From positions 186,001 through 250,000 of the forward strand of contig JAFWMQ010000017.1 of assembly GCA_017510605.1 (NCBI GenBank): a DNA stretch of 64,000 bases, written 5' to 3'. Position 1 is the first letter of the stretch. Every line of letters starts with the position of its first letter. Positions 28,872 through 36,966 of this stretch are shown piece by piece. This stretch comes from Clostridiales bacterium. GTDB taxonomy: Bacteria; Bacillota; Clostridia; Saccharofermentanales; Saccharofermentanaceae. The notes below the pieces were generated by a model that made no database searches, had not been told where the DNA came from, and was given only the letters and a program-made list of their open reading frames with translations. The position numbers were made by a program, and so were the translations under genes.

Positions 28872-29051
28872 CTGTAATCCGAACTGTATTTGCTAATGGT
28901 CCCATTAATGGAACGCATCAGCCTTCCGAACCTGTTATAGTTAGATCACCATATAGAGTACGTTAGAGGCAAGCTCAAAGATCGTACAGCAACCTGCATT
29001 ACTGTAAGGTGCTAATGCTTGAATGATGGTGTCATTGTCCTACTGAAAGAA

Positions 29052-29086
29052 ATGATCCCGTCAATAATCAGGCGGGATCATTTTTA
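29052..29086 (+). terminator. Intrinsic terminator after the NADAR gene
   Basis: ATGATCCCG (29052-29060) pairs with CGGGATCAT (29073-29081), followed by TTTTTAT. The next gene starts only 19 bases later, so it must be expressed by read-through or from a promoter upstream of the hairpin. Confidence 0.85.
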
Positions 29087-29104
29087 TCTTTGGAGGGAAG
29101 ATTA

Positions 29105-29497
29105 ATGCTAGTTACAGTTACATTTGACATTACAACCAAAGACCAGAAAACGGTTATTGAAGAAGGGTTGTATGTTGATATTGAGGTCACCGAAGATGAA
29201 TATGAGCGTATAGGTGAGTCGTGTGATACAGATATGTTCAGAGGTATGTATGAAGACATAACCCTAAGCGAAATATGCGAAAGGTGTCTTGAAGCCCTTG
29301 GAGAACCAGATAACGGTGAAGAGGATAGGTTATTCCGTTTCGATTACCCGCTTGAAACGAGAATTGACCGGGCTGAGACTGTTTGGGAAGCTGGATTTGA
29401 CGAAATAGCCGGAGACGAGTTGATTCCGACTAATGCGAAACTAATAGAAAATGATGACGGAACATACACGGTTTGGTGGCCCGGAATGCGCAGTTAA
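29105..29497 (+). CDS. Hypothetical acidic protein (130 residues)
   Basis: I start it at the ATG at 29105, eight bases after GGAGGG. The protein is strongly acidic, begins with a beta-rich LVTVTFDITT segment and ends with DDGTYTVWWPGMRS. I recognise no domain. The acidity could point to an inhibitor or DNA mimic, but that is speculation. It sits between the NADAR gene and the ADP-ribosylglycohydrolase gene, right behind a terminator. Confidence 0.6.
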   Translation: MLVTVTFDITTKDQKTVIEEGLYVDIEVTEDEYERIGESCDTDMFRGMYEDITLSEICERCLEALGEPDNGEEDRLFRFDYPLETRIDRAETVWEAGFDEIAGDELIPTNAKLIENDDGTYTVWWPGMRS

Positions 29498-29500
29498 AAT

Positions 29501-29517
29501 GTCGCTTGCCATTCGAC
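29501..29517 (+). repeat. Second copy of the short hairpin motif, upstream of the ADP-ribosylglycohydrolase gene
   Basis: GTCG-cttgccatt-CGAC, closely related to 27921-27937. It begins three bases after the preceding stop codon and lies about 50 bases before the AAGGAGGT site of the next gene. Confidence 0.45.
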
Positions 29518-29568
29518 CATCTGATATTTATGTGCTGATACACTTGAGCTATAAGGAGGTGATTAATA

Positions 29569-30531
29569 ATGTTAGGAGCAATAATTGGAGACATTATTGG
29601 TAGCAGATTTGAGTTTGACAGAGGCAATAAGAGCAAGGAGTTTGAACTCTTTACTGAGACGTGCGATTTTACGGATGATACTGTAATGACAATTGCTGTA
29701 GCTGAAGCACTTATGAATGCAGGCAAGGAGGCTGACGAGAAGACAATTAAGACTTGCCTTATAAGGTCTATGAAGTTTTGGGGACAGAAGTATCCTTATG
29801 CCGGATATGGAGCAAGATTCATTGATTGGGTATTAACCGATGATCCGAAGCCTTACGGAAGTTATGGTAATGGTTCCGGTATGCGTGTTTCTCCTGTTGG
29901 CTGGCTTTACGATACGCTTGAGCGTACTCGAGAGGTGGCCAGATGGACTGCTGAGGTAACTCATAACCATCCTGAGGGCATAAAAGGTGCTGAATCTACA
30001 GCAGCAGCTATATATCTGGCCAGACAGAAGACACCAAAAGAAGATATCAAGAAATATATCGAAGATGAGTTTGGCTATGATCTTTCCAGAACCTTGGATG
30101 AAATAAGACCTGATTACGAACATGTTGAGGACTGCATGCATACAATGCCTGAAGCATTTACATGCTTTATAGAAGGTGTTTCTTATGAAGACACAATAAG
30201 AAATGTTATGTATATTGGTGGAGATACGGATACGTTAGGCGCTATTGCAGGTGCGATAGCTGAAGCCTTTTGGTGGATTCCTGCGCGTATTGAGATAAAG
30301 GCTTCGAAATATATTCCAGAAGAGTTTCAACTAGTCGTAAAGAGGTTTATGGACAGCGTCTTAGATAATTGTCCGAAGAAGTATATGGGTTCAGTGTTTG
30401 ATGCTCCTGTTATTGGAAAGGTTCTGCCAGAGGGAACTACTTTTATAAAGGGCGAGAACGGGTGTCTTATTCCCGTATATCCTGAGGGCTCAGGCCACGA
30501 GGAGAAGGAGAAGCCGGATCAGTCCGAATAA
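29569..30531 (+). CDS. ADP-ribosylglycohydrolase (DraG/ARH family)
   Basis: A 320-residue enzyme with the family pattern from its first residues: MLGAIIGDIIGSRFEFD, then FTDDTVMTIAVAEALM (metal-binding TDDT near residue 34), GNGSGMRVSPVGWLY, and GGDTDTLGAIAGAIAEA near 217-235 (second Asp pair). These bind two Mg ions that activate hydrolysis of ADP-ribosyl groups from protein, nucleic acid or small molecules. AAGGAGGT precedes the ATG. With NADAR two genes upstream, this region has two ADP-ribose-removing enzymes and no recognisable transferase. Confidence 0.92.
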   Translation: MLGAIIGDIIGSRFEFDRGNKSKEFELFTETCDFTDDTVMTIAVAEALMNAGKEADEKTIKTCLIRSMKFWGQKYPYAGYGARFIDWVLTDDPKPYGSYGNGSGMRVSPVGWLYDTLERTREVARWTAEVTHNHPEGIKGAESTAAAIYLARQKTPKEDIKKYIEDEFGYDLSRTLDEIRPDYEHVEDCMHTMPEAFTCFIEGVSYEDTIRNVMYIGGDTDTLGAIAGAIAEAFWWIPARIEIKASKYIPEEFQLVVKRFMDSVLDNCPKKYMGSVFDAPVIGKVLPEGTTFIKGENGCLIPVYPEGSGHEEKEKPDQSE

Positions 30532-30582
30532 TCGCATCAGGCTAATTGTAGAATAAGAAAAACAGAGAAAGGAGAAGCTTAT

Positions 30583-31512
30583 ATGACTGTTCAAGAAGCA
30601 AGAAGATTCATATCTGAGTATTACTACAATAGTAACCCCTCTGAAGAAGACTTCTTCTTATTTGAAGAAGCTCAGCTTTTCCTGATCAGCACATTTCATG
30701 ATCCCAGAGATATGCACAACCTGGCATTTACGTATCTTGAACAGAGACGATTTGATCTGGAGTGCAAATATCTTGAGATGGCAGCGGAGTACGGCTACTA
30801 TCCGGCTATAGAGGAACTTGGTTACATTTGGTATTACGGTCAGACCGGTACAGTAGATTACAAGAAGGCTTTTGAATTTTTTTCAAAAGGAGCTGAAAGT
30901 GAAGATGACATTATAAAAGTCGGTTGTGAGTATAAATTGGCCGATATGTACCATAACGGTTTCTACGTTGAAAAGGACGAAGCCAAGTATATAAGAATAA
31001 TAGAAGAAATATACGATAAGATAACACATCCAGAGAAGGTTAAATCTGTATATGGTGTTGATTATATGCCTTTCCCTGATGTTGCTTATCGTCTTGCCGG
31101 AATTAGGGCAGAGCAAGGTAAAACGGAAGAAGCACTTGAATTGCTTGAGAAAGCAAAAAGAAGGTTGGCTGAAGACATTCGTAATAACCCATCCTGGTGG
31201 GGCAACATCGAGGTCATGGATGATATTAGCACTTTGGCTAATGAGATTTCATCTGAAGATAAGGCAAGACTTGATATCTATGACCTTTATTGGATTTCCA
31301 AGAACGTATGTAGGGTTGCTTTTCTTTACAACGACAGGAGATTCATTATTGATATAACGCCCGGAGAAGAGGGAAACATCATAGGATTTGATAATAAGTG
31401 GTATCGGAATGCAAGGGATTTCTTTGAAAAGGCCGAGATAGACGGCAAGAAGATCGTATTTATCTACGATGAGATTTACGACATGGAGGTGGAATATGGA
31501 CGAGCTGATTAA
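30583..31512 (+). CDS. Sel1/TPR-like repeat protein
   Basis: A 309-residue protein made largely of helical pairs. AIEELGYIWYYGQTGTVDYK followed by KAFEFFSKGAE, and LADMYHNGFYVEKDEAKYI, are Sel1-type repeats (about residues 65-150); further TPR-like repeats follow (YRLAGIRAEQGKTEEALELL). The last 90 residues are beta-rich and different. Such proteins are scaffolds for protein contacts. It overlaps the J-domain-like gene by 17 bases, which ties them into one translational unit. Confidence 0.75.
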   Translation: MTVQEARRFISEYYYNSNPSEEDFFLFEEAQLFLISTFHDPRDMHNLAFTYLEQRRFDLECKYLEMAAEYGYYPAIEELGYIWYYGQTGTVDYKKAFEFFSKGAESEDDIIKVGCEYKLADMYHNGFYVEKDEAKYIRIIEEIYDKITHPEKVKSVYGVDYMPFPDVAYRLAGIRAEQGKTEEALELLEKAKRRLAEDIRNNPSWWGNIEVMDDISTLANEISSEDKARLDIYDLYWISKNVCRVAFLYNDRRFIIDITPGEEGNIIGFDNKWYRNARDFFEKAEIDGKKIVFIYDEIYDMEVEYGRAD

Positions 31513-32281
31513 GAAAGAAAACGGAAAGTATAAGAAGTATGAGGAACTTCTCTTAAAAAGAGACCAGCTAAATAAGGAAGCTGGTGCTATTCACACCTTA
31601 TATATTAAGGAGTTTGGCGAACTTCTTCTGGAAGACTTCGAACTTAAGATTGAGTGTATTAAGAAGAAAAAGCAGATTTCATACTGTCAGGCTGCAATAA
31701 ACAGGGGAGAAGCCATTAATGTTCAGGAAATGAATAGTGCGATTGAGCAGAGCATGGCACTCTATAATCTTCAGCTTAAGGAGATGATTGCCAACAAAGA
31801 TGCAGCAGATAAGTCAAAGACAGGTCCTTCTTATAAGGTCGAAAGAGCTAAGAGAATATACAGAAGACTTGCCAAGATTGTTCATCCGGATATTAATCCT
31901 CTTACTAATGACAATGAAGAGCTTCGTGATCTTTGGGACCGAATAGTAATTGCTTATAACTGTAATGATGACGAAGAGCTTGATAACCTTGAGATCCTTG
32001 TAAGGAAGATCCTGAAAGAAAACGGTGATGCAGTAGGTAATGTCGAGATTGAAGATATCGATGAGCGGATTAAAAAGCTCGAATATGAGATCAACGAGAT
32101 AATTACGACAGAGCCATATACCTATATGGAGATCCTGTTTACAGAAGACAAGGTGAACGAAAAGAAGGAAAGTCTTAAGAAAGAGATAGAAGAGTACAAG
32201 AAGTATAGCAGTGAACTTTCTGAGATGCTTCAAAAGATTTTGTCCGAAGGAGGTGCAACACTGACATGGATAAGTTTCTGA
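31496..32281 (+). CDS. Coiled-coil protein with a J-domain-like HPD segment
   Basis: A 261-residue protein, mostly charged coiled coil. The middle (about residues 112-165) contains RAKRIYRRLAKIVHPDINP, followed by LRDLWDRIVIAYN, the HPD-bearing helix-loop-helix of DnaJ J-domains, which activates DnaK-type ATPases. It lacks Gly/Phe and zinc regions, so it is not a canonical DnaJ. The ATG at 31496 is preferred for its GGAGGTGG site. It overlaps both neighbours (Sel1 gene upstream, HIRAN gene downstream by 16 bases). Confidence 0.7.
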   Translation: MDELIKKENGKYKKYEELLLKRDQLNKEAGAIHTLYIKEFGELLLEDFELKIECIKKKKQISYCQAAINRGEAINVQEMNSAIEQSMALYNLQLKEMIANKDAADKSKTGPSYKVERAKRIYRRLAKIVHPDINPLTNDNEELRDLWDRIVIAYNCNDDEELDNLEILVRKILKENGDAVGNVEIEDIDERIKKLEYEINEIITTEPYTYMEILFTEDKVNEKKESLKKEIEEYKKYSSELSEMLQKILSEGGATLTWISF

Positions 32282-32658
32282 CCGAAAGTAAAAAGGATAT
32301 TATCGCTGTAGCAGACCAGAAAGGCTTGGGTGAGGTAATCAAACCCTTAAGTCGTGAGATTCATCTGTTTGATACATATATCGCCGGAACTTCTTACCTG
32401 AAGGATCCGGAAGTTTTGGAGAAGATCAAGTGCGGAGATAAGCTCTTACTCCAGCGCGAGGACAATAAGTTTGATAACAACGCTATTCTGGTGTTTAACG
32501 AGGCAAAAGAAAAGCTCGGCTATGTACCTGAGCGTGACAATATCGTCTTTGCAAGGTTGATGGATGCCGGAAAGCTCCTTTGCGGAAAAATAAAGAGTAT
32601 TGAACCAAAGGGCTCATTCAGATTAATCAATATAGAGATATATCTGATTGATTTCTGA
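32266..32658 (+). CDS. HIRAN domain protein
   Basis: A 130-residue protein dominated by a HIRAN domain (about residues 38-128): FDTYIAGTSYLKDPEVLEKI, then LLLQREDNKFDNNAILVF, and KLGYVPERDN. HIRAN modules bind 3' ends or stalled-fork DNA and are often attached to helicases or nucleases; here it stands alone. It overlaps the J-domain-like gene, with AGGAGG inside that gene providing its ribosome binding site. A role in recognising damaged or foreign DNA is inferred. Confidence 0.82.
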   Translation: MDKFLTESKKDIIAVADQKGLGEVIKPLSREIHLFDTYIAGTSYLKDPEVLEKIKCGDKLLLQREDNKFDNNAILVFNEAKEKLGYVPERDNIVFARLMDAGKLLCGKIKSIEPKGSFRLINIEIYLIDF

Positions 32659-32678
32659 TTCTGAAGGAGGTTTTGATT

Positions 32679-33170
32679 ATGGGCAGTGGATTTGGCTTTA
32701 AGTGCAGTTGTTGTGGACATGAATATGATATCTGTACTGGAATTGGTATGCGGTTTCCTCAAGTTTATGAGAAATTGCTTTCAAGTATTAAGCAAGGAAA
32801 ATATGGATCTGAATGGAAAGCCCTTGCTTTAAGTGAAGACTATGTTGCTGTAGAAGCAGAGAGGTTTTTATATTTTTGCGATACATGTCATAACTGGAAG
32901 GTGGATTATGGATTGTCATTATATGCTCCCAATGATCCGGAAGTTATTAAGAAAAAGAAATATGGAATTAAAACCGTAGAAGAATGGGGTGAAGTTCCTT
33001 ATGTTACTAGTTGGGAAGATTATCATCTCTTAAAAGAATATGCCCACAAATGTGATAAATGTAGCTGTAGCATGCGTCGTGCATCTGATAGGGAGTTTTT
33101 TTCATTACCTTGTCCAAAGTGCGGTAGTAATCCAGAACCGGATTATTTGAGTTGTATTAATTGGGACTAA
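32679..33170 (+). CDS. Zinc-ribbon protein of unknown function
   Basis: A 163-residue protein starting at 32679 (GGAGGT upstream). Cysteine pairs CSCCGHEYD near the N-terminus, CDTCHNW in the middle, CDKCSCS and CPKCGSNP near the end suggest two zinc sites. The rest is unrecognised. It begins 20 bases after the HIRAN gene and so is probably its operon partner. Confidence 0.7.
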   Translation: MGSGFGFKCSCCGHEYDICTGIGMRFPQVYEKLLSSIKQGKYGSEWKALALSEDYVAVEAERFLYFCDTCHNWKVDYGLSLYAPNDPEVIKKKKYGIKTVEEWGEVPYVTSWEDYHLLKEYAHKCDKCSCSMRRASDREFFSLPCPKCGSNPEPDYLSCINWD

Positions 33171-33302
33171 TTGTATTTCTAAGAAGATTTTCTATCAATT
33201 GCTATTAATGGAGAAGAACGAATATCTATCAAAGATTCTGCCAAATTAGAACAGAAATGATATTATTATTCCTATCACTAATTCATTAGGAGAATAGGAA
33301 AT

Positions 33303-34265
33303 ATGTCTAGACTTTATGTTATCGGCAATGGTTTTGATTGCTTTGCTCACGGAAATAGTGAAGGCCCGATGAAAACAAAGTATCAAGATTTTAGAGATTA
33401 TTTGATTAAGAACTATCCGGATTGTGTTTACCATACGGGCATTCCGGAGAAAACACTAACAGCTGATCATCATGACTATGACTATAATGATAATGATATG
33501 GTCGGTTATATTGTTAAAACACTGGATGATTGTGAGGATGGTTATTGGTGCACAATTGAAGAAGCTGTAGGTGCCAGTGTTTTTGATGAGTTTTCATTTG
33601 CGTTTGATGATGATTACGACAAAATGGATGATAAAGAAGAAAGTTGGGCAATTGAAAATAATAATGAAACCGCTGAAAACATAAAGGCTGCATTTAGCAA
33701 AATTAAAGATTTGTTTTACGATTGGGTATCGTATGAGCTGGCTGAAATAGACTATTCTTCTTATCCAGCTAATCCTTCTGCTGAAGTAGTGTTTAATGAT
33801 GTTAGTGCCAAGGATAGTTTTTATGTGACTTTTAATTATACGAGAACTTTAGAAGAGATTTATAAAGTCGCAGATAATAATGTCTGTCATCCACATGGTA
33901 TTGTCGGCGATCCTAAAGAGTATATTATTTTCGGCCATGGAGCTGAGACTCCTGACCGAGATAAGGAGTTCTATCTTTATCAATCAACTCTTAACGATTT
34001 ACATGAAGAACTTAGAAAGAATACTCTTTCCCCCAAATATGAATTGAAGAATTGGCTTGATGGTATAAAAGATATTACAGAGATATATTCATATGGTTTT
34101 TCTTTCTCTGAGGTTGATTTAGGTTATATTGAAGAGATTAAAAACCATGTTAATTTGTTAAAAACTGTTTGGTACTTAAACAATTACGATTATACTTATA
34201 ATCCAGAATACAAGAAAAAATTAGAAAATTTGGGCTTTACTGTTAAACCTGACATGAGATGGTAA
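33303..34265 (+). CDS. AbiH-family phage abortive infection protein
   Basis: A 320-residue protein with the AbiH pattern: MSRLYVIGNGFDCFAHG at the N-terminus with TKYQDFRDYL, SFYVTFNYTRTLEEIYKV near residues 175-195, a CHPHGIVGD, and IIFGHGAE (about 215). AbiH of Lactococcus gives abortive phage resistance by an unclear mechanism. The gene has its own AGGAG site and a 130-base leader, and a terminator follows, so it may be an independent transcript. Family assignment is good; activity is inferred. Confidence 0.85.
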   Translation: MSRLYVIGNGFDCFAHGNSEGPMKTKYQDFRDYLIKNYPDCVYHTGIPEKTLTADHHDYDYNDNDMVGYIVKTLDDCEDGYWCTIEEAVGASVFDEFSFAFDDDYDKMDDKEESWAIENNNETAENIKAAFSKIKDLFYDWVSYELAEIDYSSYPANPSAEVVFNDVSAKDSFYVTFNYTRTLEEIYKVADNNVCHPHGIVGDPKEYIIFGHGAETPDRDKEFYLYQSTLNDLHEELRKNTLSPKYELKNWLDGIKDITEIYSYGFSFSEVDLGYIEEIKNHVNLLKTVWYLNNYDYTYNPEYKKKLENLGFTVKPDMRW

Positions 34266-34266
34266 A

Positions 34267-34302
34267 TAAAAAACGATTGTCTTTTTTTGGCAATCGTTTT
34301 TT
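34267..34302. terminator. Bidirectional terminator between AbiH-like and XRE genes
   Basis: AAAAAACGATTG pairs with CAATCGTTTTTT around a T-rich loop, working for both convergent genes. Confidence 0.9.
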
Positions 34303-34498
34303 ACTCTGTTTTGAATTCTAATATTTCTTCTATTCGACAATCCAATATTGTACAGAGTTTATTTATTGTGTCAGTATTAACCGGCTGATTATTCTTCAGG
34401 CGTGTAAGCGTAGAGTGGCTGATACCGTTAGTTATCAGCTTATACTGCGTGACGCCTTTAAGCGCCATAGTATTCCACAGCCTGTCGTAGACAATCAT
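34301..34498 (-). CDS. Small XRE/Cro-like repressor
   Basis: A 65-residue single helix-turn-helix protein: LKGVTQYKLITNGISHSTLT then LKNNQPVNTDTINKLCTILD, ending EEILEFKTE. It is divergent from a second XRE gene with 122 bases of operator-rich sequence between them. It probably represses its own and the neighbour's transcription. Confidence 0.85.
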   Translation of the reverse strand: MIVYDRLWNTMALKGVTQYKLITNGISHSTLTRLKNNQPVNTDTINKLCTILDCRIEEILEFKTE

Positions 34499-34545
34499 GA
34501 AGTGCTCCGTTAAGTGTTGTTTTCAATGAGATTATGCAATATAAT

Positions 34546-34605
34546 CCCTTTTGGAGGTAGCACCTCAAAAAGGGTAATACCTTTATAAGGGTAAATTGTT
34601 AACCC
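34546..34605. promoter_or_regulatory. Two palindromic operators between divergent XRE genes
   Basis: First, CCCTTTTGGAGGT (34546-34558) mirrors ACCTCAAAAAGGG (34562-34574) with one mismatch. Second, GGGTAAATTGTTAACCC (34589-34605) is an imperfect palindrome ending in TTAACCC. The TTAACC half-site recurs at 34998-35015 before the recombinase gene, suggesting one regulator controls both. Confidence 0.55.
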
Positions 34606-34620
34606 GGAGGTTATATTGCG

Positions 34621-34947
34621 ATGCTCGACTATAAGATCATCGGATCACGCATCAGACAGTATAGGGAGGAGAGAGGGATAACCCAGGAAGATCTCGCACT
34701 TAAGCTAAATACTTCTATCTCTTATATAAGCTATATTGAAAGAGGGTTAAAAAAGCCCAGCCTCCAAAGATTAGTTGATATCGCAGACATAATGCATGTA
34801 ACCGTCAATGATTTTATCTACGTTTCTTCAAATACAGCAAATCCATACTTTGACAGAGAACTTCAGTATCTTATTTCCCTGTGTACTCCGGAAAAACAAA
34901 AGCGGATCACGGAATGCATCGTGGAGATCATAAAAATGATGAATTAG
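34621..34947 (+). CDS. XRE-family regulator
   Basis: A 108-residue protein with an N-terminal helix-turn-helix, RIRQYREERGITQEDLALKL then TSISYISYIERGLKKPSL, and a short C-terminal helical region (YLISLCTPEKQKRITECIVE) likely used for dimerisation. GGAGG precedes the ATG. It is the first gene of the right-hand recombinase region and a fair candidate for the repressor of the recombinase operon. Confidence 0.88.
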   Translation: MLDYKIIGSRIRQYREERGITQEDLALKLNTSISYISYIERGLKKPSLQRLVDIADIMHVTVNDFIYVSSNTANPYFDRELQYLISLCTPEKQKRITECIVEIIKMMN

Positions 34948-34948
34948 G

Positions 34949-34980
34949 ACCGGGAAAATACGATTTCTCCCGGTTTTTAT
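34949..34980 (+). terminator. Intrinsic terminator after the XRE gene
   Basis: ACCGGGA (34949-34955) pairs with TCCCGGT (34968-34974) followed by TTTTT. Confidence 0.8.
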
Positions 34981-34997
34981 ATTTTTTTCATAACATT

Positions 34998-35015
34998 TTT
35001 AACCTATAGGTTAAA
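34998..35015. promoter_or_regulatory. Perfect 18-bp palindrome upstream of the recombinase operon
   Basis: TTTAACCTATAGGTTAAA, followed by a further TTAACC half-site at about 35019-35024. It is a likely binding site for a dimeric XRE protein and matches the TTAACC of the XRE intergenic operator. Confidence 0.6.
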
Positions 35016-35103
35016 TGCTTAACCTGTGGAGTATAGAGCAAAAACGTTTTTAATATTATTTTCATTCCGAACATAAAAATTGTGCGGAAAGGATCCTTTA
35101 AGG

Positions 35104-36966
35104 ATGAAGGAAAACGAAAAGCACCTGGACAGTAATCAGGTCAAAAAGAAGATAAGAGAGCGGTATAAAGGTATTGATGAAGGTTTACTGGATTTTATTC
35201 CGGCAAGACCGCAGGAGGATTTTTTTACATCCGATTCCCACAAAAGAGTGGCGGTTTATGCCAGAGTATCAACGGACGATCCCAATCAGACTTCTTCATA
35301 TGAGTTACAGAAAAACTATTACGAAGACTTCGTGCATAAAAGAGAAAACTGGGAACTTGTAGATATCTATGCAGATGAAGGCATTACCGGTACGTGTTTA
35401 AAACACAGAGACAGCTTTATGCGCATGATCGAAGACTGCAATCTGGGCAAAATTGACCTGATAATAACCAAAAGTGTTGCTCGTTTTGCACGTAATAACG
35501 TAGACTGTATAGGCTATGTAAGGCAGCTTAAGGCAAAAAATCCGCCGATAGGAATCTTTTTTGAAACCGAAAACATATATACATTAGATCCCAAATCGGA
35601 GATGGCACTTGCATTTATAGCCACACTGGCCCAGGAAGAGAGCCATACCAAGTCTGAGATCATGAACGCTTCCATAGAAATGAGGAATAAAAGCGGAATC
35701 TTTTTAACCCCCAGACTTTTAGGATACGATCACGATGAAAACGGAAATCTTATAGTAAACGAGGAAGAGGCCAAAACAGTCAGGTTAATATTCTTATCTT
35801 ATTTGTATGGGTATTCTTCTCAGCAGATTGCAAACGCTTTAACGGAGCTTGACCGTTTAACGAAAAAAGAAAACAGTATCTGGTCTCCCGGAAGCGTTCT
35901 TTATATTCTGTCTAATGAACGTTATTGCGGTGATATCCTTGCCAGAAAGACATTCACTCCTAACTATTTGGATCACAAATCCAAGAAAAATAATAACGAC
36001 AGGAATCAGTACAGGCAAAAAGACCACCACGAAGCCATTGTTTCGAGAGAGGATTTCTTTGCTGTCCAGAAGCTTTTAAGGAATGCCAAATATGGCAATA
36101 AAGGGTATTTTCCGGAGATGCCGGTCGTTAAATCGGGCTTTCTTAAAGGTTATGTTGTAGTTCATCCCAAATGGGCAGGCTTTACCGTGGACGACTACTA
36201 TATGGCAAGCACTTCAGTTCTTGACGGCGTAAATAAGATCCCGTCAAAGCCTTTAGAAGTAAAGCTTGAGAAGGGCAATATCGATCTTAGAGGCTATGAA
36301 CTCGTAAGAACCCAGTTTATATCAACCATGGGTCATATAACGGTTTCTATATCGCCAACGAAGCTCCTTTTCAATAAGCCATCTCTTATAAAGCTTCCCG
36401 ATACCAAAAAGATAGAAATCCTTGTAAATCCCGGCCAGAGACTTATCGCCGTAAGGAAAGCGGTATCAAACTCGAGATATGCGCTTGAGTGGGGAAGATA
36501 TACGGAAAAGGGCTTCATGCCCAAACTAATAAGCGGCGCTGCCTTTATCCCAACGCTTTATAAACTCTTTTCGTGGAATATGGATGTCCAGTACAAGATA
36601 AACGGCACTTCATATAAATTCGGCGAAGATACAGTTCTTATCTTCAGCGTAGACGATGCAACTCTCTCAATAGATAAGAACGATTTCGATCCGGATATGG
36701 AATCAGACGGCGCTTATATAGCCGAGAAGGTTACAAGCTCAAGACGAAGGCGCATTACGGCATACCCCAAAGAATGGGCCGATTCCTTTGGCGAAGAATA
36801 CTACAGAACAAAGGCAAAAGAAGACCAGATTACTAAAGAACGGCAGGAAAAAGAACTTGAATCAGGACATGTCACGTATTCGGCAGAAGCAGGAAATGTA
36901 ACAACGCCTGAGAAGGCCGCAAATGAAATAAAAGGAATACTGGAGGATTTAGGTATAGATGAATAA
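35104..36966 (+). CDS. Large serine recombinase
   Basis: A 620-residue site-specific recombinase. The resolvase domain carries VAVYARVSTDDPNQTSSYEL with the catalytic Ser, then ITKSVARFARN and the recombinase domain (LLGYDHDENGNLIVNEEEA). The zinc/coiled-coil region is followed by an extra C-terminal domain (about 430-560) that also occurs in the next two genes. ATG at 35104 is chosen over an upstream TTG. It heads a five-gene overlapping operon that ends at the right 38-bp repeat, so it is the candidate enzyme moving the 27-kb block. Confidence 0.88.
   Translation: MKENEKHLDSNQVKKKIRERYKGIDEGLLDFIPARPQEDFFTSDSHKRVAVYARVSTDDPNQTSSYELQKNYYEDFVHKRENWELVDIYADEGITGTCLKHRDSFMRMIEDCNLGKIDLIITKSVARFARNNVDCIGYVRQLKAKNPPIGIFFETENIYTLDPKSEMALAFIATLAQEESHTKSEIMNASIEMRNKSGIFLTPRLLGYDHDENGNLIVNEEEAKTVRLIFLSYLYGYSSQQIANALTELDRLTKKENSIWSPGSVLYILSNERYCGDILARKTFTPNYLDHKSKKNNNDRNQYRQKDHHEAIVSREDFFAVQKLLRNAKYGNKGYFPEMPVVKSGFLKGYVVVHPKWAGFTVDDYYMASTSVLDGVNKIPSKPLEVKLEKGNIDLRGYELVRTQFISTMGHITVSISPTKLLFNKPSLIKLPDTKKIEILVNPGQRLIAVRKAVSNSRYALEWGRYTEKGFMPKLISGAAFIPTLYKLFSWNMDVQYKINGTSYKFGEDTVLIFSVDDATLSIDKNDFDPDMESDGAYIAEKVTSSRRRRITAYPKEWADSFGEEYYRTKAKEDQITKERQEKELESGHVTYSAEAGNVTTPEKAANEIKGILEDLGIDE

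Noticed and set aside
28155..30531. DarTG-type toxin-antitoxin system
   Set aside because: NADAR is present but I cannot find a DarT-like transferase in the neighbouring genes.
31496..32281. Canonical DnaJ chaperone
   Set aside because: Only the HPD-bearing segment fits; Gly/Phe and zinc regions are missing and the rest is coiled coil.
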